A stretch of DNA of 64,000 bases from Voacanga thouarsii (GCA_026120185.1 JANUWF010001188.1:2170001-2234000), one strand, 5' to 3'; counted from the stretch's first letter, positions 35,634-48,550 are shown. Translations and numbers: made by a program. Notes: a model not told the origin generated them from the sequence alone.

Positions 35634-37326
35634 TGTAGGATTTCTATCATGCATAATCAGATTAAGCGCAGCGGAAAACAACAAGAAATCCAAGCCATGG
35701 ATCACGGGTTTGCAATAGAAACGGGAAAAAGGAGAAGATTGCGTTTATTACCTCGTGAAGCCGGAATTCAAAAAATTTCAGAAACAAGAACGCAGGCGCG
35801 ATCCAGATTATCCAAAACCGTTCACTGCAACTCAACTGAAGTCCAAGAAAGAACTCCCTCTAATGATAATCCACACAAGGTTGAATGCTCACAATCTCAC
35901 AATTCTATGCTAGTAGAATTCGGGAGGCTAGGGTTTTGATCAAGAAGAGAGATGGCTAGGGTTTGATTAAGAGAGAGGCAGAGAAACGATTTCTCTATTA
36001 TTGCATGAATAGTCTGTCTCTCACCCTAAGGAAACCATTTCCTTATATTTATAGATTTATAATTACCATAAATTGTAACTTAGTCCTTCAACGTCCAATT
36101 GTTAACAAATTGATCCTTGAAGTTTACTTAATTACAATTAGGTCCCTTGAATTATAACAAACTTATAATTCACCTATAAATATATTCCATTCTCTTAATT
36201 AACCCCATAATATTATCAAATAATATATTTGAGCATTCAAACCTTTATTGTGTGTGACCTATAAGGTTTCCTAGTCTTATTGGTAGCATAATATGAATTA
36301 ATTCTAACAATATTAGAATTAATAATCCTTAATAAAATAAAGGATTAAATTTATTAATTCTCTAATTAATAAATTCATATTTAGCATATCAATAGCGACA
36401 TCTAGCAATGACTCTTGACCACCCAAAAGTCCAGAAAGTCAAGTGGCTTGACATGAACCTTTCAATAGCAAATTATCAGTGCAATAAACTCCTTTCAACA
36501 TACAATATCTCATTCGGTCTAGAGCATGGAATTAGTGCCAACTCCCTCCAGAATATTATTAATTCTGGCCTGAATATTTTAGTACTTATTCAAGAAATCC
36601 ATTACTCGATATGTGTATCAATTGGAACCATTTCCATCACATAGTCGCCTTGGCCAAGGACTTCATGAGTAATGATTTCTACAAGTGGCCTTGAGATATA
36701 CTCTCCTACTATTAGGAGTGGTTAATCCTTTATTGACCCTCTCAACTACTTTCGTTTACTTTACGTTGTACCCAATATCCATCCCATAGGCGGTCCTAGA
36801 TAAGACTCCAAAGATTAGAATCAAAGTACAATGCTCGATAAACAAAGTACCTTGGAGATCTCAAGTCTAAGGATACTTGCACACTTGCTATAATGAGATT
36901 CTATCACTGGCACTAAATAGTTATCCAAGTGATTATCTCGTAGCTAGGTCATCCAATGAACTTGTTTCAAAACAAGTATCCACACGTTAATCCTAAGTAT
37001 CCCAATACCCACGGATATGAGAACCACCGCTTGATCCAATCAAGAGATATAACATGTGCCAGTCTTGGCGTATTAATAATGTCCCATCTTATTAATACTA
37101 TGACTGGGGATAATTTAAGTACAAACACTGCATAGTGTAGTAGGAATCTCACATCATGATCTCTATCCTGATTTCCTTAACACTGTGTTGTACTAGGGAC
37201 TTTTTCTAACGGTTTGTACACAGATTTAGATATAACAATCAAACTAAAAGATAAAGAATGCCTCTTATTAATTTAATATGCAATATACATGGTACAAGTG
37301 ATTGCCTTTAGGGCACAACACTAACA
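35634..37326 (-). repeat. 3' LTR of copia E
   Basis: Ends exactly at the PPT (37327) and at the TSD (35633). It is longer than most copia LTRs. In + sense it begins TGTAGGATTTCTATCATGCA. Confidence 0.95.
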
Positions 37327-37338
37327 AACTCCCACTTG
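37327..37338 (-). other. Polypurine tract of copia E
   Basis: Minus strand CAAGTGGGAGTT immediately before the LTR TGTTAG. The same CAAGTGGGAG core occurs in copia H. Confidence 0.9.
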
Positions 37339-37340
37339 CA

Positions 37341-38855
37341 CTAGAGCCAATCATTCATGTATCGAATACCAAATGACTCAACATGTTTATCATGTTTCTT
37401 CTGGGAAAGCGCTTTAGTGAGTGGATCAGCTATGTTCTGATCCGTGGGAATTCTCTCTATCTTTACATCTCCTCTATCTATGATTTCTCTAATCAGATGA
37501 TAGCGTCTAAGTACATGATTGGATCGTTGATGAGATTGTGGTTCCTTTGCTTGTGCAATGGCTCCATTGTTGTCACAATACAAAGGTATCGAATCAACAA
37601 TGCTGGGCACCACTCCAAGTTCAGTGATGAACTTCTTGATCCATACTGCTTCTTTTGCTGCTTCAGAAGCTACTATGTACTCTGCTTCAGCAGTCGAATC
37701 GACAGTAGTCTCTTGTTTGGAGCTCTTCCAACTAACTGCCCCACCACCTAATGTAAATACGTAGCCAGATTGTGATTTGAAGTCGTCCTTATCGGACAGA
37801 AAGCTGGCATCAGTATACCCTCTTACTTGTAAATCACCATCTTCATATATCAAGAATGCATCATTAGTCCTTCGTAAGTACTTAAGGATATTCTTTACAG
37901 CCGCCCAATGACCCTCTCCAGGATCAGATTGGTATCTGCTCATCAAACTAAGAGCATACGATACATCGGGCCTAGTACATATCATAGCATACATGATAGA
38001 CCCAATTGTCGAAGCATATGGAATTCTACTCGTGTGATCCCTTTCAACTTGTGTCTTTGGAGACATTGACTTTGAAAGGTTTACACCATATGTCATAGGT
38101 AAGAATCCTCTTTTGGATTGATCCATGCTGAACCTTTTCAGCACTTTGTCTATGTATGTAGACTGTGAAAGACCTAGCAACCTTCTAGATCTATCTCTAT
38201 AGATCTTTATTCCCAAAATATAGGTTGCTTCTCTAAGGTCTTTCATGGAGAACATCTTGGACAACCAAATGTTCACTGATTGAAAAGTGGAAACATCATT
38301 TCCTATAAGCAATATGTCATCTACATAAAGCAATAGGAAAACAACTTTACTCCCACTAGCCTTCTTGTACACACAAGGTTCATCCATGTTTTGAATGAAA
38401 CTAAATTCTTTAATTGTCTCATCAAAATGGATATTCCAACTCCTAGATGCTTGCTTAAGTCCATAAATGGACCTTTTCAACTTACACACCTTTGTGCCAT
38501 CTTTGGATATGAAACCTTCAGGCTGTGTCATATACACTTCCTCAATCAAGTTTCCATTAAGGAAAGCTGTTTTCACATCCATTTGCCAGACCTCATAATC
38601 GTAATGAACGACAATGGCTAGGAGTATTCTTATGGATTTCAACATTGCAACTGGTGAAAAAGTTTCATCATAGTCAATACCTTGTCGTTGACGATAACCT
38701 TTTGCTACCAAGCTAGCCTTATAGGTAACCACATTACCATCTATGTCAGTTTTCTTTTTGAAAACCCATTTACACCCTATAGGCTTGATTCCTTCAGGTG
38801 GATCAACCAAAGTCCATACTTGGTTGTCATACATGGAATCCATCTCTGACTTCAT
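37341..38855 (-). pseudogene. Copia E reverse transcriptase and RNase H
   Basis: 504-codon open frame: CKWVFKKKTDIDG at the N-terminus, QMDVKTAFLNG (about 91-101), YGLKQASRSW, the catalytic YVDDILLIG (177-185), RNase H TDASFLSD and the DSTAEAEYIVASEA segment, ending IADPLTKAL. All key residues of copia RT and RNase H appear present. It is separated from the preceding pol segment only by one TAA at 38856-38858, so in its own frame it is complete but not translatable as part of gag-pol. It copies the RNA into DNA in the particle. Confidence 0.95.
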
Positions 38856-38858
38856 AGC

Positions 38859-39380
38859 TTAGAGCCATTTGTCAGATTCTGAACTATTCAGAACATCCTC
38901 GTAAGTAGTAGGCTCATCATCATCTATGAGCAATACGTCATTATGGTCACTTATGAGAAATCCATATCTCTCAGGTGCCACTCGTATCCTACTTGACCTA
39001 CGAAGCTCTTGTGTGTTAGAAGGTTCATCTATTTGAATAGATACAGGTTCAGAAGGTTGATCAATATTTGTTTGCTCTTCTTGAACTTCACTAAGTTCAA
39101 GCTTGCTCCCACTATCTTCTTTGAACATGTGCTCCTTCTCTAAGAAGACAGCATGTTTTGAAATAAAAACTTTATTTTCAGAAGGAAGATAGAAGTAATA
39201 TCCAAATGATTCTTTTAGATATCCAACAAACAAACATTTGACAGACTTATTTTCAAGTTTGTCTGACATTACCTTTTTAACAAAAGCAGGGCAACCCCAA
39301 ATCCTTAAATGAGATAACTTTGGTCTCTTACCAAAGAATAACTCATAAGGAGTGGTATGAACCGTTTTTGACGAAACTCT
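38859..39380 (-). pseudogene. Copia E integrase C-terminus and RT-linker
   Basis: Continues the polyprotein after a stop at 39381-39383. It includes HLRIWGCPAFVKKV, KSVKCLFVGYLKESFGYYFYL and RRSSRIRVAPERYGFL, the usual plant copia segment between the integrase core and RT, with an acidic Ser-rich middle. It ends at TAA 38856. Confidence 0.9.
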
Positions 39381-39383
39381 GTT

Positions 39384-41030
39384 TTAAATGTAAACAGCAG
39401 TCTCCAGTGCGTAAAATGATTTTGGTAGGTCTGCAAAAGCCATCATGGTCCTTACCATGTCTAGAAGGGTTCGATTCCTTCTCTCAGATACACCGTTATG
39501 TTGAGGTGTATATGGTGGAATCCATTGAGATAATATTCCGTTATCTCTTAGATAACTTAGAAACTCTTGACTTAAGTATTCACCTCCTTGATCGGATCTA
39601 AGAGCTTTAATACTTTTGCCAAGTTGTTTCTCTACTTCATTCTTGAAGTCTTTGAAATAGTTAAAGGCTTCAGATTTGTATTTCATCAAATACAAATATC
39701 CATATCGAGAATAATCATCAATAAAGGTAATGAAGTATTGATAACCTCCTCTTGCTTGTAATGACATTGGGCCACATACATCTGAACGTACGAGTTCTAA
39801 TAACTCTTTTGCCCTTTCTCCTTTTCTTGAAAAAGAAGTTTTAGCCATTTTTCCAAGTAAACAAGATTCGCATGTGTCATATGATTCGTAATCAAATGAC
39901 CCTAAGTCACCCAATTTGTATAACTTAGACACACGTTTTTCATTAACATGGCCTAAACGACAATGCCATAAGTAAGATGACATTAAGTTATCCTTTTTAT
40001 GTTTCTTTTTACTTATATTGAGAATTGGATTATACATGTGTAGAATATATAAACCATTGATCAAAGTTGCAGAACCATAATGAATATCATTTAATGAGAA
40101 AGAACAACATTTATTCTTAAAACTTAAATGAAATCCGAATAAGTCTAAACAAGCAACTGAGATAATATTTTTCAACAAAACTGGTACAAAATAACAGTTT
40201 TGTAGTTCTAAAACTAATCCAGAAGGTAGATTGAGATGATAAGTCCCCACAGCTAGTGCAGCAACCTTTGCTCCATTTGCAGCTCGTAGGTCCACGTCAC
40301 CTTTCTCTAACCTTCTACTGTCATTTAGTCCCTGCAAATTATTGCATAAATGAGATCCACAACCGGTATCGAATACCCATATCTTATTATTAAAGGCAGT
40401 ATTAATCTCAATCATAAATATACCAGGATTAGAAGTAGAAGTGCTTGCAAGCTTCTCCTTCTCCTTCTTTTCCTTCACAGTCTCCAAGTAGGCCTTACAG
40501 TTACGCCTCCAATGGCCCATTTTGCCACAATGATGACATGGGCCTTTAGGGGCAGCCTCCTTCTTCTTGACACCTCCTTTGGGCTTAGTAGGAGTGTTCT
40601 TCTTCTTCTTCTTAGAAACCTTTTTCTTAGAAGATGAAGAACCTACTAACAAGATTGCCTTATCATCCTTTTTCATAGAGGACTCAGCAGTCTTAAGCAG
40701 ATTGATTAGCTCAGGTATTGTGGTCTCAACATTATTCATGTGGTAGTTGATCACAAACTGCGAAAAACTATTTGGTAATGATTGTAGAATTAAGTCAATA
40801 CTTAAGTCATGATCCATTACGAACCCAAGAGACCCAAGTTTTTCAATGTAGCCCAACATCTGCAGCCCATGAGTGGCCACTGAAGCACCCTCAACCATCT
40901 TAGCACGGAACAATTGTTTAGAGATCTCATATCTCTCTGTTCTAGCTTGTTTATCAAACAGCTCTCTAAGATGGAGGATCATTGATTGAGCATCCATATG
41001 CTCATGCTGTTTTTGCAGCTCAGGAGACAT
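39384..41030 (-). pseudogene. Copia E gag (C-terminal), protease and integrase core
   Basis: 548-codon open frame. The UBN2-type gag region is followed by a Lys-rich stretch and one zinc knuckle, CHHCGKMGHWRRNC (165-178). The protease site is FDTGCGSH (D221-T-G). The integrase zinc module is HCRLGHVNEKRV...CESCLLGK, and the DDE core has FIDDYSRYGYLY, SDQGGEY and NGVSERRNRT. It starts here only because small indels around 41031-41063 throw the true gag N-terminus (41267) out of frame. Domain order is copia (integrase before RT). Confidence 0.95.
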
Positions 41031-41267
41031 TGACGCTCGACATGATACAAGATGCTTGTGTCGCTATCTTCTTTGTGCTTCTTGTGGACAGACATGCTCT
41101 TCAGCGAGGAGCATCTTAGGTGGAGGTGGCGGAATAGGAGCTTCTAGCACGTAGAGCAACTTTTCCGACTTGAGAACGATTCTCAAGTTTCTATACCGAT
41201 CCAAATAGTTTGATTCAGTGAGCTTGTTTGTTTCCAAGATGCTACGCAAGTTTAGGTTTGTCGACAT
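41031..41267 (-). pseudogene. Copia E gag N-terminus
   Basis: MSTNLNLRSILETNKLTES then LRIVLKSEKLLYVLEAPIP, matching the gag start of copia H (LRSVLEKDKLSGTNFLDW, LRIVLKQEKRLYVLENPIP). Frame is lost near 41064 and regained at 41030, so at least two compensating indels lie between. Confidence 0.9.
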
Positions 41268-43071
41268 GATGTAAATGACCTAGATGTAAAGATAGAATTA
41301 TTAGAACATGTATATGCAAATGCAATGCAATTAATTAGGTCTTTAATTAAGCGCATAATTATTCCACTATTTTACTTAAACCAATAGCCCTCACTATTGA
41401 CTCGGGAAAGCCCATTGAAAACTTTCTTAGTGGATCAGTATCCAAATTCCTTAAGAATAACCTTGGGTTAGCCCAACAAGCCACTCTTAAATTCAGTGGT
41501 AGGTATCCAATACCAATTACATCAAAAAGTAACTACTAAATCATTGGGTGATTAACATCTTTTAATCATTAAAGTATCAAATACTAGCCCAACTTTGCCT
41601 CTAATTTTCTTTATGCTTGGGTTAGCCCAACCGGGATAAAGAAATTAGTTAAATCCAACCCATTAACATGAATTTAAATTCTATAGCTTGAACATACTCG
41701 ATGTCAAGTAGGCTTGGGTTTGCCCAACAGCCTGGTCTCGAAAAAGAGCTCTCATTCTCACTATATTAATGGAAGGCATTAGATTTAATATTATTTGAGG
41801 GATTTATTCCTTTTAGTGGTCTTATTGTTAGGCATGCATACAATTTATCAATAAGCAACATAAATTGATAAACATGATAATAAACAATTACGTGGCATGG
41901 TTATGGACTTTCTAAATTAATTTCCTCGAGCCACCAAGGAAATTAATATGGTCAACCCTATGTGTTCACTCATGATACAGGTAGAGGGTCTTACCATCTC
42001 GCCTTATTTTGAACCCCATCTTCAAAATCTTGAAAATAAAATTCTACCTCAATCTAACCTATATAATCTAAGTACATAATTTCCTAAAATGAGAAACCTC
42101 GAGTTACATTCGAGGGGAGTTAGTTGAGAAGAGAATTACATCAGAATTTGAGAGAAGTCAGGACACGCAGGCCCTATTTCATTAAAACAAAGCGGTAAAA
42201 AATACATGAACAGATATAATTTGTTTTAGTCCATAACCATCCACCATGCCATTAACTATGCTTAAACAAAATAAACATATACTTTTATTATTCCAAAATC
42301 TGTATTTTGGGAAAATAAAACAAATTCTAAAATAAACATTTAAGAAAAATACATTAATTTTAAATTTTCAAAATCACTATTTTGAAAAATAAAATTGATT
42401 GTCTCAAAACTAATTTTGAGAAAATGCTTCTGGGTCCCATCACGCAACGATAACGGCGGTCCCGCTGGCCGGTCAGCGAGCGGGGGTCAAGGGGGCAGCG
42501 CCCCTTGTGGGGGGTCAGGGGGGCCGTGCCCCATTGGAAAAATTTTTATTTTACCACCTCTCATCAAATGAGATTTTCCCTTTCAAAATTCTATTCTAGA
42601 ACCTTTTTTTTTTTTTAAAAAAAAAAACCAAACAGTAACCACCGCATGCGGCTTGGATTTTCTGGAAATTTTTTTTGTTTAGTTCGGGGCCGTTCCAAGA
42701 TCAATCAAAACCAGTTTTTGACGTTGACCTTTGTTAATCTTTATTAACAAACCATTGTGATCATTCTCACAATCAATTTAACAATCCAAATTGTTAAACG
42801 GAAGGCTTAATTACAGGATGAACATCAACTGATGCCAAAACCTGAACACAGACGCAGAACCATTCTGCAATATTTTCAAAAGCATAAAACCCACAACGCA
42901 GAAACGATTTTTGCAACCCAGATTATTCAAAACAAAACCCGGACGATTACATAGAAACCAGCAGACATGATCATACAATTAACATGCTGCAATCATGCAA
43001 TTTACATGCTTGAACAATTCAAAGCAATAAAACGTCCCATTAAAACATAAACCCGTTGTCTCTGATACTAC
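41268..43071 (-). other. Copia E leader with PBS, hairpin and GC-rich block
   Basis: 1.8 kb non-coding leader between 5' LTR and gag. The PBS (43059-43070, TAGTATCAGAGA on the minus strand) is a one-base variant of the initiator-Met site. A CTCAT-caa-ATGAG hairpin (42560-42572) precedes a GC-rich block (42421-42540) containing repeated GGGGCRCTGCCCC-like units. The part near gag (41330-41770) has repeated 'ttgggttagcccaac' segments that could form inverted pairs. Confidence 0.7.
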
Positions 43072-44763
43072 TGTAGGATTTCTATCATGCATAATCAGAT
43101 TAAGCGCAGCGGAAAACAACAAGAAATCCAAGCCATGGATCACGGGTTTGCAATAGAAACGGGAAAAATGAGAAGATTGCGTTTATTACCTCGTGAAGCC
43201 GGAATTCAAAAAATTTCAGAAATAAGAACGCAGACGCGATCCAGATTATCCAAAATCGTTCACTGCAGCTCAACTGAAGTCCAAGAAAGAACTCCCTCTA
43301 ATGATAATCCACACAAGGTTGAATGCTCACAATCTCACAATTCTATGCTAGTAGAATTCGGGAGGCTAGGGTTTTGATCAAGAAGAGAGACGGCTAGGGT
43401 TTGATCAAGAGAGAGGCAGAGAAACGGTTTCTTTGTTATTGCGTGAATAGTCTGTCTCTCACCCTAAGGAAACCGTTTCCTTATATTTATAGATTTATAA
43501 TTACCATAAATTGTAACTTAGTCCTTCAACGTCCAATTGTCAACAAATTGGTCCTTGAAGTTTACTTAATTACAATTAGGTCCCATGAATTAGAATAAAC
43601 TTATAATTCACCTATAAATATATTCCCTTCTCTTAATTAACCCCACAATATTATCAAATAATATATTTGAGCATTCAAACCTTTATTGTGTGTGACCCAT
43701 TAGGTTTCCTGGTCTTATTGGTAGCATAATATGAATTAATTCTAACAATATTAGAATTAATAATCCTTAATAAAATAAAGGATTAAATTTATTAATTCTC
43801 TAATTAATAAATTCATATTTAGCATATCAATAGCGACATCTAGCAATGACTTTTGACCACCCAAAAATCCAGAAAGTCAAGTGGCTTGACATGAACCTTT
43901 CAATAGCAAATTATCAGTGCAATAAACTCCTTTCAACATACAATATCTCATTCGGTCTAGAGCATGAAATTAGTGCCAACTCCCTCCGAATATTATTAAT
44001 TCGGCTCTGAATATTTTAGTACTTGTTCAAGAAATCCATTACTCGATATGTGTATCAATTGGAACCATTTCCATCACATAGTCGCCTTGGCCAAGGACTT
44101 CATGAGTAATGATTTCTACAAGTGGCCTTGAGATATACTCTCCTACTATTAGGAGTGGTTAATCCTTTATTGACCCTCTCAACTACTTTCGTTTACTTTA
44201 CGTTGTGCCCAATATCCATCCCATAGGCGGTCCTAGATAAGACTCCAAATATTAGAATTAAAGTACAACGCTCGATAAATAAAGTACCTTGGAGATCTCA
44301 AGTCTAAGGATACTTGCACACTTGCTATAATGAGATTCTATCACTGGCACTAAATAGTTATCCAAGTGATTATCTCGTAGCTAGGTCATCCAATGAACTT
44401 GTTTCAAAACAAGTATCCACACGTTAATCCTAAGTATCCCAATACCCACGGATATGAGAACCACCGCTTGATCCAATCAAGAGATATAACATGTGCCAGT
44501 CTTGGCGTATTAATAATGTCCCATCTTATTAATACTATGACTGGGGATAATTTAAGTACAAACACTGCATAGTGTAGTAGGAATCTCACATCATGATCTC
44601 TATCATGATTTCCTTAACACTGTGTTGTACTAGGGACTTTATCTAACGATTTTTACACATATTTAGATATAACAATCAAACTGAAAGATAAAGAATGCCT
44701 CTTATTAATTTAATATGCAATATACATGGTACAAGTGATTACCTCTCGAGCACAACATTAACA
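43072..44763 (-). repeat. 5' LTR of copia E
   Basis: Mirrors the 3' copy; the element boundary at 44763 is set by the repeated GTATC. Confidence 0.95.
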
Positions 44764-44768
44764 GTATC

Positions 44769-45217
44769 TACCCCTCCTAGAGCTGACTGCCAAAGGTCTC
44801 TCTCTCTCTCGGGACAACCCCATCTCGCGGTGTATATCCCTCACCACTGGACCCTTTAGGGTTATGGCGAGCAGGGGTCCTATCAACTTCCCCTATCTGC
44901 AGGGTCTGGGGAACCTCCATTACCTCCTCATTCTCTCCTTCTACCCCATCCATCTCGCCATCGTTCTCATCGTCTCCCTCATTCCCTAGCTCATCTACCT
45001 CTCCCTCACTCAACTCTGTCATCTCCTCATCTCTCTCATCTTCCCCTAAGCTCTCCTCGACCTCTATCTCCGCCTCAACCTCCGGGTCATCTAGCACTGA
45101 CGACTCACGCTATCTCTCTGAATCAGACGCGGGTAGATCAGCTACGGGTAGTGGGGCAGGTGGATTTCCGCAGCCAGCGGGCCAGTCCCTGACAGCCGAT
45201 ACAACTCTTTTGACCAT
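44769..45217 (-). pseudogene. Acidic ORF upstream of gag in gypsy A, first part
   Basis: ATG at 45217 follows a splice-acceptor-like TTTTTTTATAG. The early residues MVKRVVSAVRDWPAGCGNP match the start of the equivalent ORF in element C (53452). One TAG interrupts at about 45110. The body is strikingly acidic (PEVEAEIEVEESLGEDERDE, GEVDELGNEGDDENDGEMDG), then a basic, Pro-containing end reaching the copia E target site. No domain recognised. Acidic, disordered-looking composition argues for a binding or regulatory role rather than an enzyme, but this is inference. Confidence 0.65.
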
Positions 45218-45301
45218 CCTATAAAAAAAGATAAAACTTAGCACCAGATCAAAATACTTAAGAAAATAGAACCCCGTAAGCCAAGTAATTGCCTAAATCT
45301 C

Positions 45302-45313
45302 TCTCTGATACCA
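45302..45313 (-). other. Primer-binding site of gypsy A
   Basis: TGGTATCAGAGA on the minus strand, 2 nt after the LTR end; matches the 3' end complement of initiator tRNA-Met. Confidence 0.9.
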
Positions 45314-45315
45314 CT

Positions 45316-48300
45316 TGTAACACCCCACGACTACGTACCCTAAAAGGGCAGGGATGTCGCCCCGTCCCGTAGGACAAGGGGTCTTTAGAACAAGGTATAA
45401 AATATAAAGGCAATCTCCAAAGGAATCAACTTAGATAAGTAAAGAAATACTCTTATTACATCAGGCTCAACTTGGAGTAAAATGAAATAAAATAAATATT
45501 GTTCAGAAGTATAAACGACAAAAGTCTCCTAGAATAGCATAGGAAAAATAGCCATAGCCTCTACTATCATAGCCCCGCTAACTCAACACAATCTATCACC
45601 TGAAAACATGATGTAAAACAGTGTGAGAATAAATCTCAGTAAGTCCTGTGTGTGCACATGGTATTTTGAATAGTAAGTGTATGCAAAGTGCAAAACATTT
45701 GTAGAAATAAGTTGGCAAGTCATAAGCAATCTCTTTTCGCAAGGAGTGGGTTTTTCTCATTGTCACACTTTGTACAAAATAAATCCTCCACTCGAATAAA
45801 TAGTCATGTCACCACACGTTGGGCTCCATGAGAACAAAATGGCCAAGGCACCACACTTTTAGTACTTTGTCCGGACCAGATTACCATACGTTGGGCGTTC
45901 TGATCAAGGTGATTGTACAGCTCACCGGATGAGATACTCCTCCATCTCTACACCCAATAAAACCATCCGGGTGTCCATGCCGGGAATATAAATAATACTA
46001 TACCTGGTACAAATGCTAGCTCGGATTGGCCTGACCAACCAACACTATCGTCTTTTCAAGCAGAGTTCATCTTCTGGAGGTGGCCTCCTGCTAGAAGACT
46101 TACGCTAGCCTTCTAAGACTAGTATTGTTAGCCTACCCTTATTGAGTACTCAACGAACATATCCGTCAATTCCTGATTCACAATATTTCCAAACCTTGGT
46201 TTTGTAATACGTGGTTTTCTTTAAAAGAGATTTCCAAAAATTTAAGGAAAAGAATAGTTTTCTTGATAAAATCATTAGTTTGACAAAACTGTTTAAAGAA
46301 TAAATATCCACGTTTACGTCCCAAGCAAACATAGTTCAACAATAGCTTTACAAAGCTTCCCAACATAGACTTGCCATCACAACATTTAACAAAAGAGTTT
46401 ATACAAGGACTTACCATCACAACATTTAACAAAAGAGTTTATGCAAGGACTTACTTGATATGCCTCGGATAAACGCGATAAATTCACAGCTTGCTTTCCT
46501 CAATTATCCTCCTGATCTAAACCATATAATATCATGATCAGGGTCTTAGTTAATTCAAACATGCTCTAATCTCATTTATTTTCACAACAATTCGCAATCC
46601 CCTATTTAATTCCAAGTAAACTATCCAATCCCCAAAGATCATGTACCATGACCATATGTTCATCCTACTAATAGACATCATTAAACTTTACTTTCGGCAT
46701 CAAGGGCGGGTATTCCCTTACCTTGCAACAACCGGGTAATGAGGTCTCGATGCTCCTATGGTGGTCGTCCCGAGTTCGCTTGAGAAGAAGAGAAAAGCTA
46801 CCTCCTTTGCTCCTCTTGACCAAAAATTAAAGAAGAAGATGAAATCAGCCTCTATGGGGCATGATTTAAGTAAAGAAGAAGGAGAAAAGAATCATTAGAG
46901 AAAACGGCATCAAGAGGTTGAGAGGATTTTTGCTTACCTTAAAGTGTGTTCGATTTTTGCTTAGAATAGTTCTTGAGTTTTCGAAAATTTGCAGAGAGAA
47001 TTTGCTGGAATTTTCATGTAGAATGGAGAGGTTAGACAGCTGCTATGATTTAGAGTTGGAGAATATTGGTTTAGGGTTAGATGGTGATGTTTAGAAAGAC
47101 TCCTAATGGCTTTAGGTTTCTTGGACAGCAAGGGCGAAAATTTGTAGCTTGCGGCACCTTTCATGCTGGCCGATTTCAAGAAGGATTAAGAGGAGAAAAG
47201 TGTTCTGAACTTGCTCCCTAGGTTGGCTGAAATAATGCTCAAGAGAAGGGTTGAGTGTGTTCAGGTTTTTTTTTTTTTTTACCAAAATAGGAGAGAGTTT
47301 GAGTGAGTTTTGGTGACTGAAAATTCTGTGCAAGCTGTGCGAAAATTCTGTGCAAGAGTGACGAGTTTTGGACTATTTTGGATGCTATAGTTCTGCCAAA
47401 ATTTCTAGAGAAACAATGAGGGTTTTCGGCTCTGAAAATAGCTTGATCAGCTGGGGTTTTTCGGTGGGTTGTGTGTGCAGAATTTCGGTTGGAATAGGAA
47501 CACAACAGCTGGCCGAAATTTCCTGCACAAAGCTGTCGAAAATCCTGTGCATGAGTTGGACGAATTTCTGTGGTTTTGTGAGAATAAAATTCTGGTTTTG
47601 TGCAGCTAAGGTAATCTGAATTGATGAGGAGTATTTAGGTGTTTTGAGCTAGGGTTTGAAGAGTTGGATTGTACTTAAAGGTGCTGGAATTTCGGACAGC
47701 TTGTGTTGACACAAAGCTGCCGAGATTCTGCTAGGATAAGGAAGAAAATCCTAGTTGAATTAGGATTGAAATAAAAGTTTGATTTGCTAAGGGATTTAGG
47801 ATAAGATTTCCTAGCTTTGGAAGAGTTTGAGTTGAGCTAAAGTTCCTCCAAGAAGTGGCGTCACAATCTGGAAATTTTTTCCAGATTTTTAGCTAACATT
47901 CTAGGGTTAAAACTAACAAGGTTTCCTACTAAAAAAAATAACTCTTTTATTCCAACTATCTATGGTAACATCCATTAAGCTAAAATCAAGCTGGAATTTT
48001 ATTTATTAGCTAGGGTTTTTTTTTTTCTTCCTTTTTCGAAAATCCTAGGAAATAAAAGCTGAAAATTAAAAGTGAACTTTATTCACATCAAAGTCCTTAA
48101 ATTTAGGGAATAAATATAGAGACTTATTTCCTTGGAATAATGACACTAAAATTTCTCTAGGTTTGCTAGATCTTTTTCGGCCAAGACATGGAAGCTCTAA
48201 GGAAAGGAATTTTCAAGAAGAAGAACTAACTTCACAAAAAGTAGGATTCGAACTCGGGTCACCAAAGGAAATCACCAACCTCCCCGCTACTCCAAAGCAA

Positions 48301-48550
48301 CTCCAATACTAATTTTTTCTACAGTCAGTTCTCACCATCCCCCCAATACTCATCCTTCCAAATCTTCGACCAAACCTCCCTTATCCAAATCTTTAACAAC
48401 ACATCAATTAATTCAAATGCAAGAGCAACGGAAAAATTCTCATGCATCCATGCAAATAAAATAATTCTAAGCTACCACATAAAATGCAAGATGCTATGCA
48501 ATGCATGACTTTTCCCCATAGTCAAAGGTGGTTTTGGGCGGGGTATTACA
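45316..48550 (-). repeat. 5' LTR of gypsy A
   Basis: 3235 bp, TGTAATACCCC...GGGTGTTACA in element sense, abutting the TSD CTCTT at 48551 and the PBS at 45313. It contains a tRNA-like module at 48241-48304 and a repeated 'acttaccatcacaacatttaacaaaagagtttat' unit near 46370-46445, and no gene. Confidence 0.93.
48241..48304 (-). promoter_or_regulatory. tRNA-like A-box/B-box module in LTR A
   Basis: In element sense TTGGAGTAGCGGGGAGG and about 40 nt later CGAGTTCGAATCCTAC. It begins about 246 nt from the LTR start. The B-box-like half is strong, the A-box half weaker. Confidence 0.5.

Larger units (their letters stand above)
35634..44763 (-). mobile_element. Ty1/copia element E, full length, decayed
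   Basis: 9130-bp minus-strand copia element with TSD GTATC (35629-35633 and 44764-44768). LTRs are 1693 bp (35634-37326) and 1692 bp (43072-44763), TGTTA...CTACA in element sense. PBS is initiator-Met type (43059-43070) and PPT is CAAGTGGGAGTT (37327-37338). It holds a ~1.8 kb leader and gag-protease-integrase-RT-RNase H in copia order. A small number of stops and frameshifts interrupt the polyprotein. I count about 46 differences between the LTRs (about 2.7 percent). Confidence 0.95.
25538..48550 (-). mobile_element. Ty3/gypsy element A (chromovirus/Tekay-like), split by copia E
   Basis: Minus-strand gypsy element inserted in element D's ORF with TSD CTCTT (25533-25537 and 48551-48555). In element sense: 5' LTR 48550-45316, PBS 45313-45302, acidic ORF (45217 to 35298, split by copia E), gag, protease, reverse transcriptase and RNase H (34994-31932). 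It then breaks off, with no integrase, into a foreign LTR fragment B (31931-27758), and closes with the last 2.2 kb of its own 3' LTR (27757-25538). Many in-frame stops exclude activity. Lineage is inferred from gag, protease and RT style; no chromodomain region survives to prove it. Confidence 0.9.

Noticed and set aside
39320..40637. Plus-strand frames opposite copia E pol
   Set aside because: Antisense to recognised integrase, protease and zinc-knuckle codons.
36967..44589. Identical 61-codon frames at 36967-37152 and 44404-44589 as a duplicated gene
   Set aside because: They are the same stretch of the two copia E LTRs.
26371..46432. Matching 60-84 codon frames at 26371-26653 and 46150-46432 as paralogous genes
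   Set aside because: They are corresponding parts of the two gypsy A LTRs and overlap each other in different frames.
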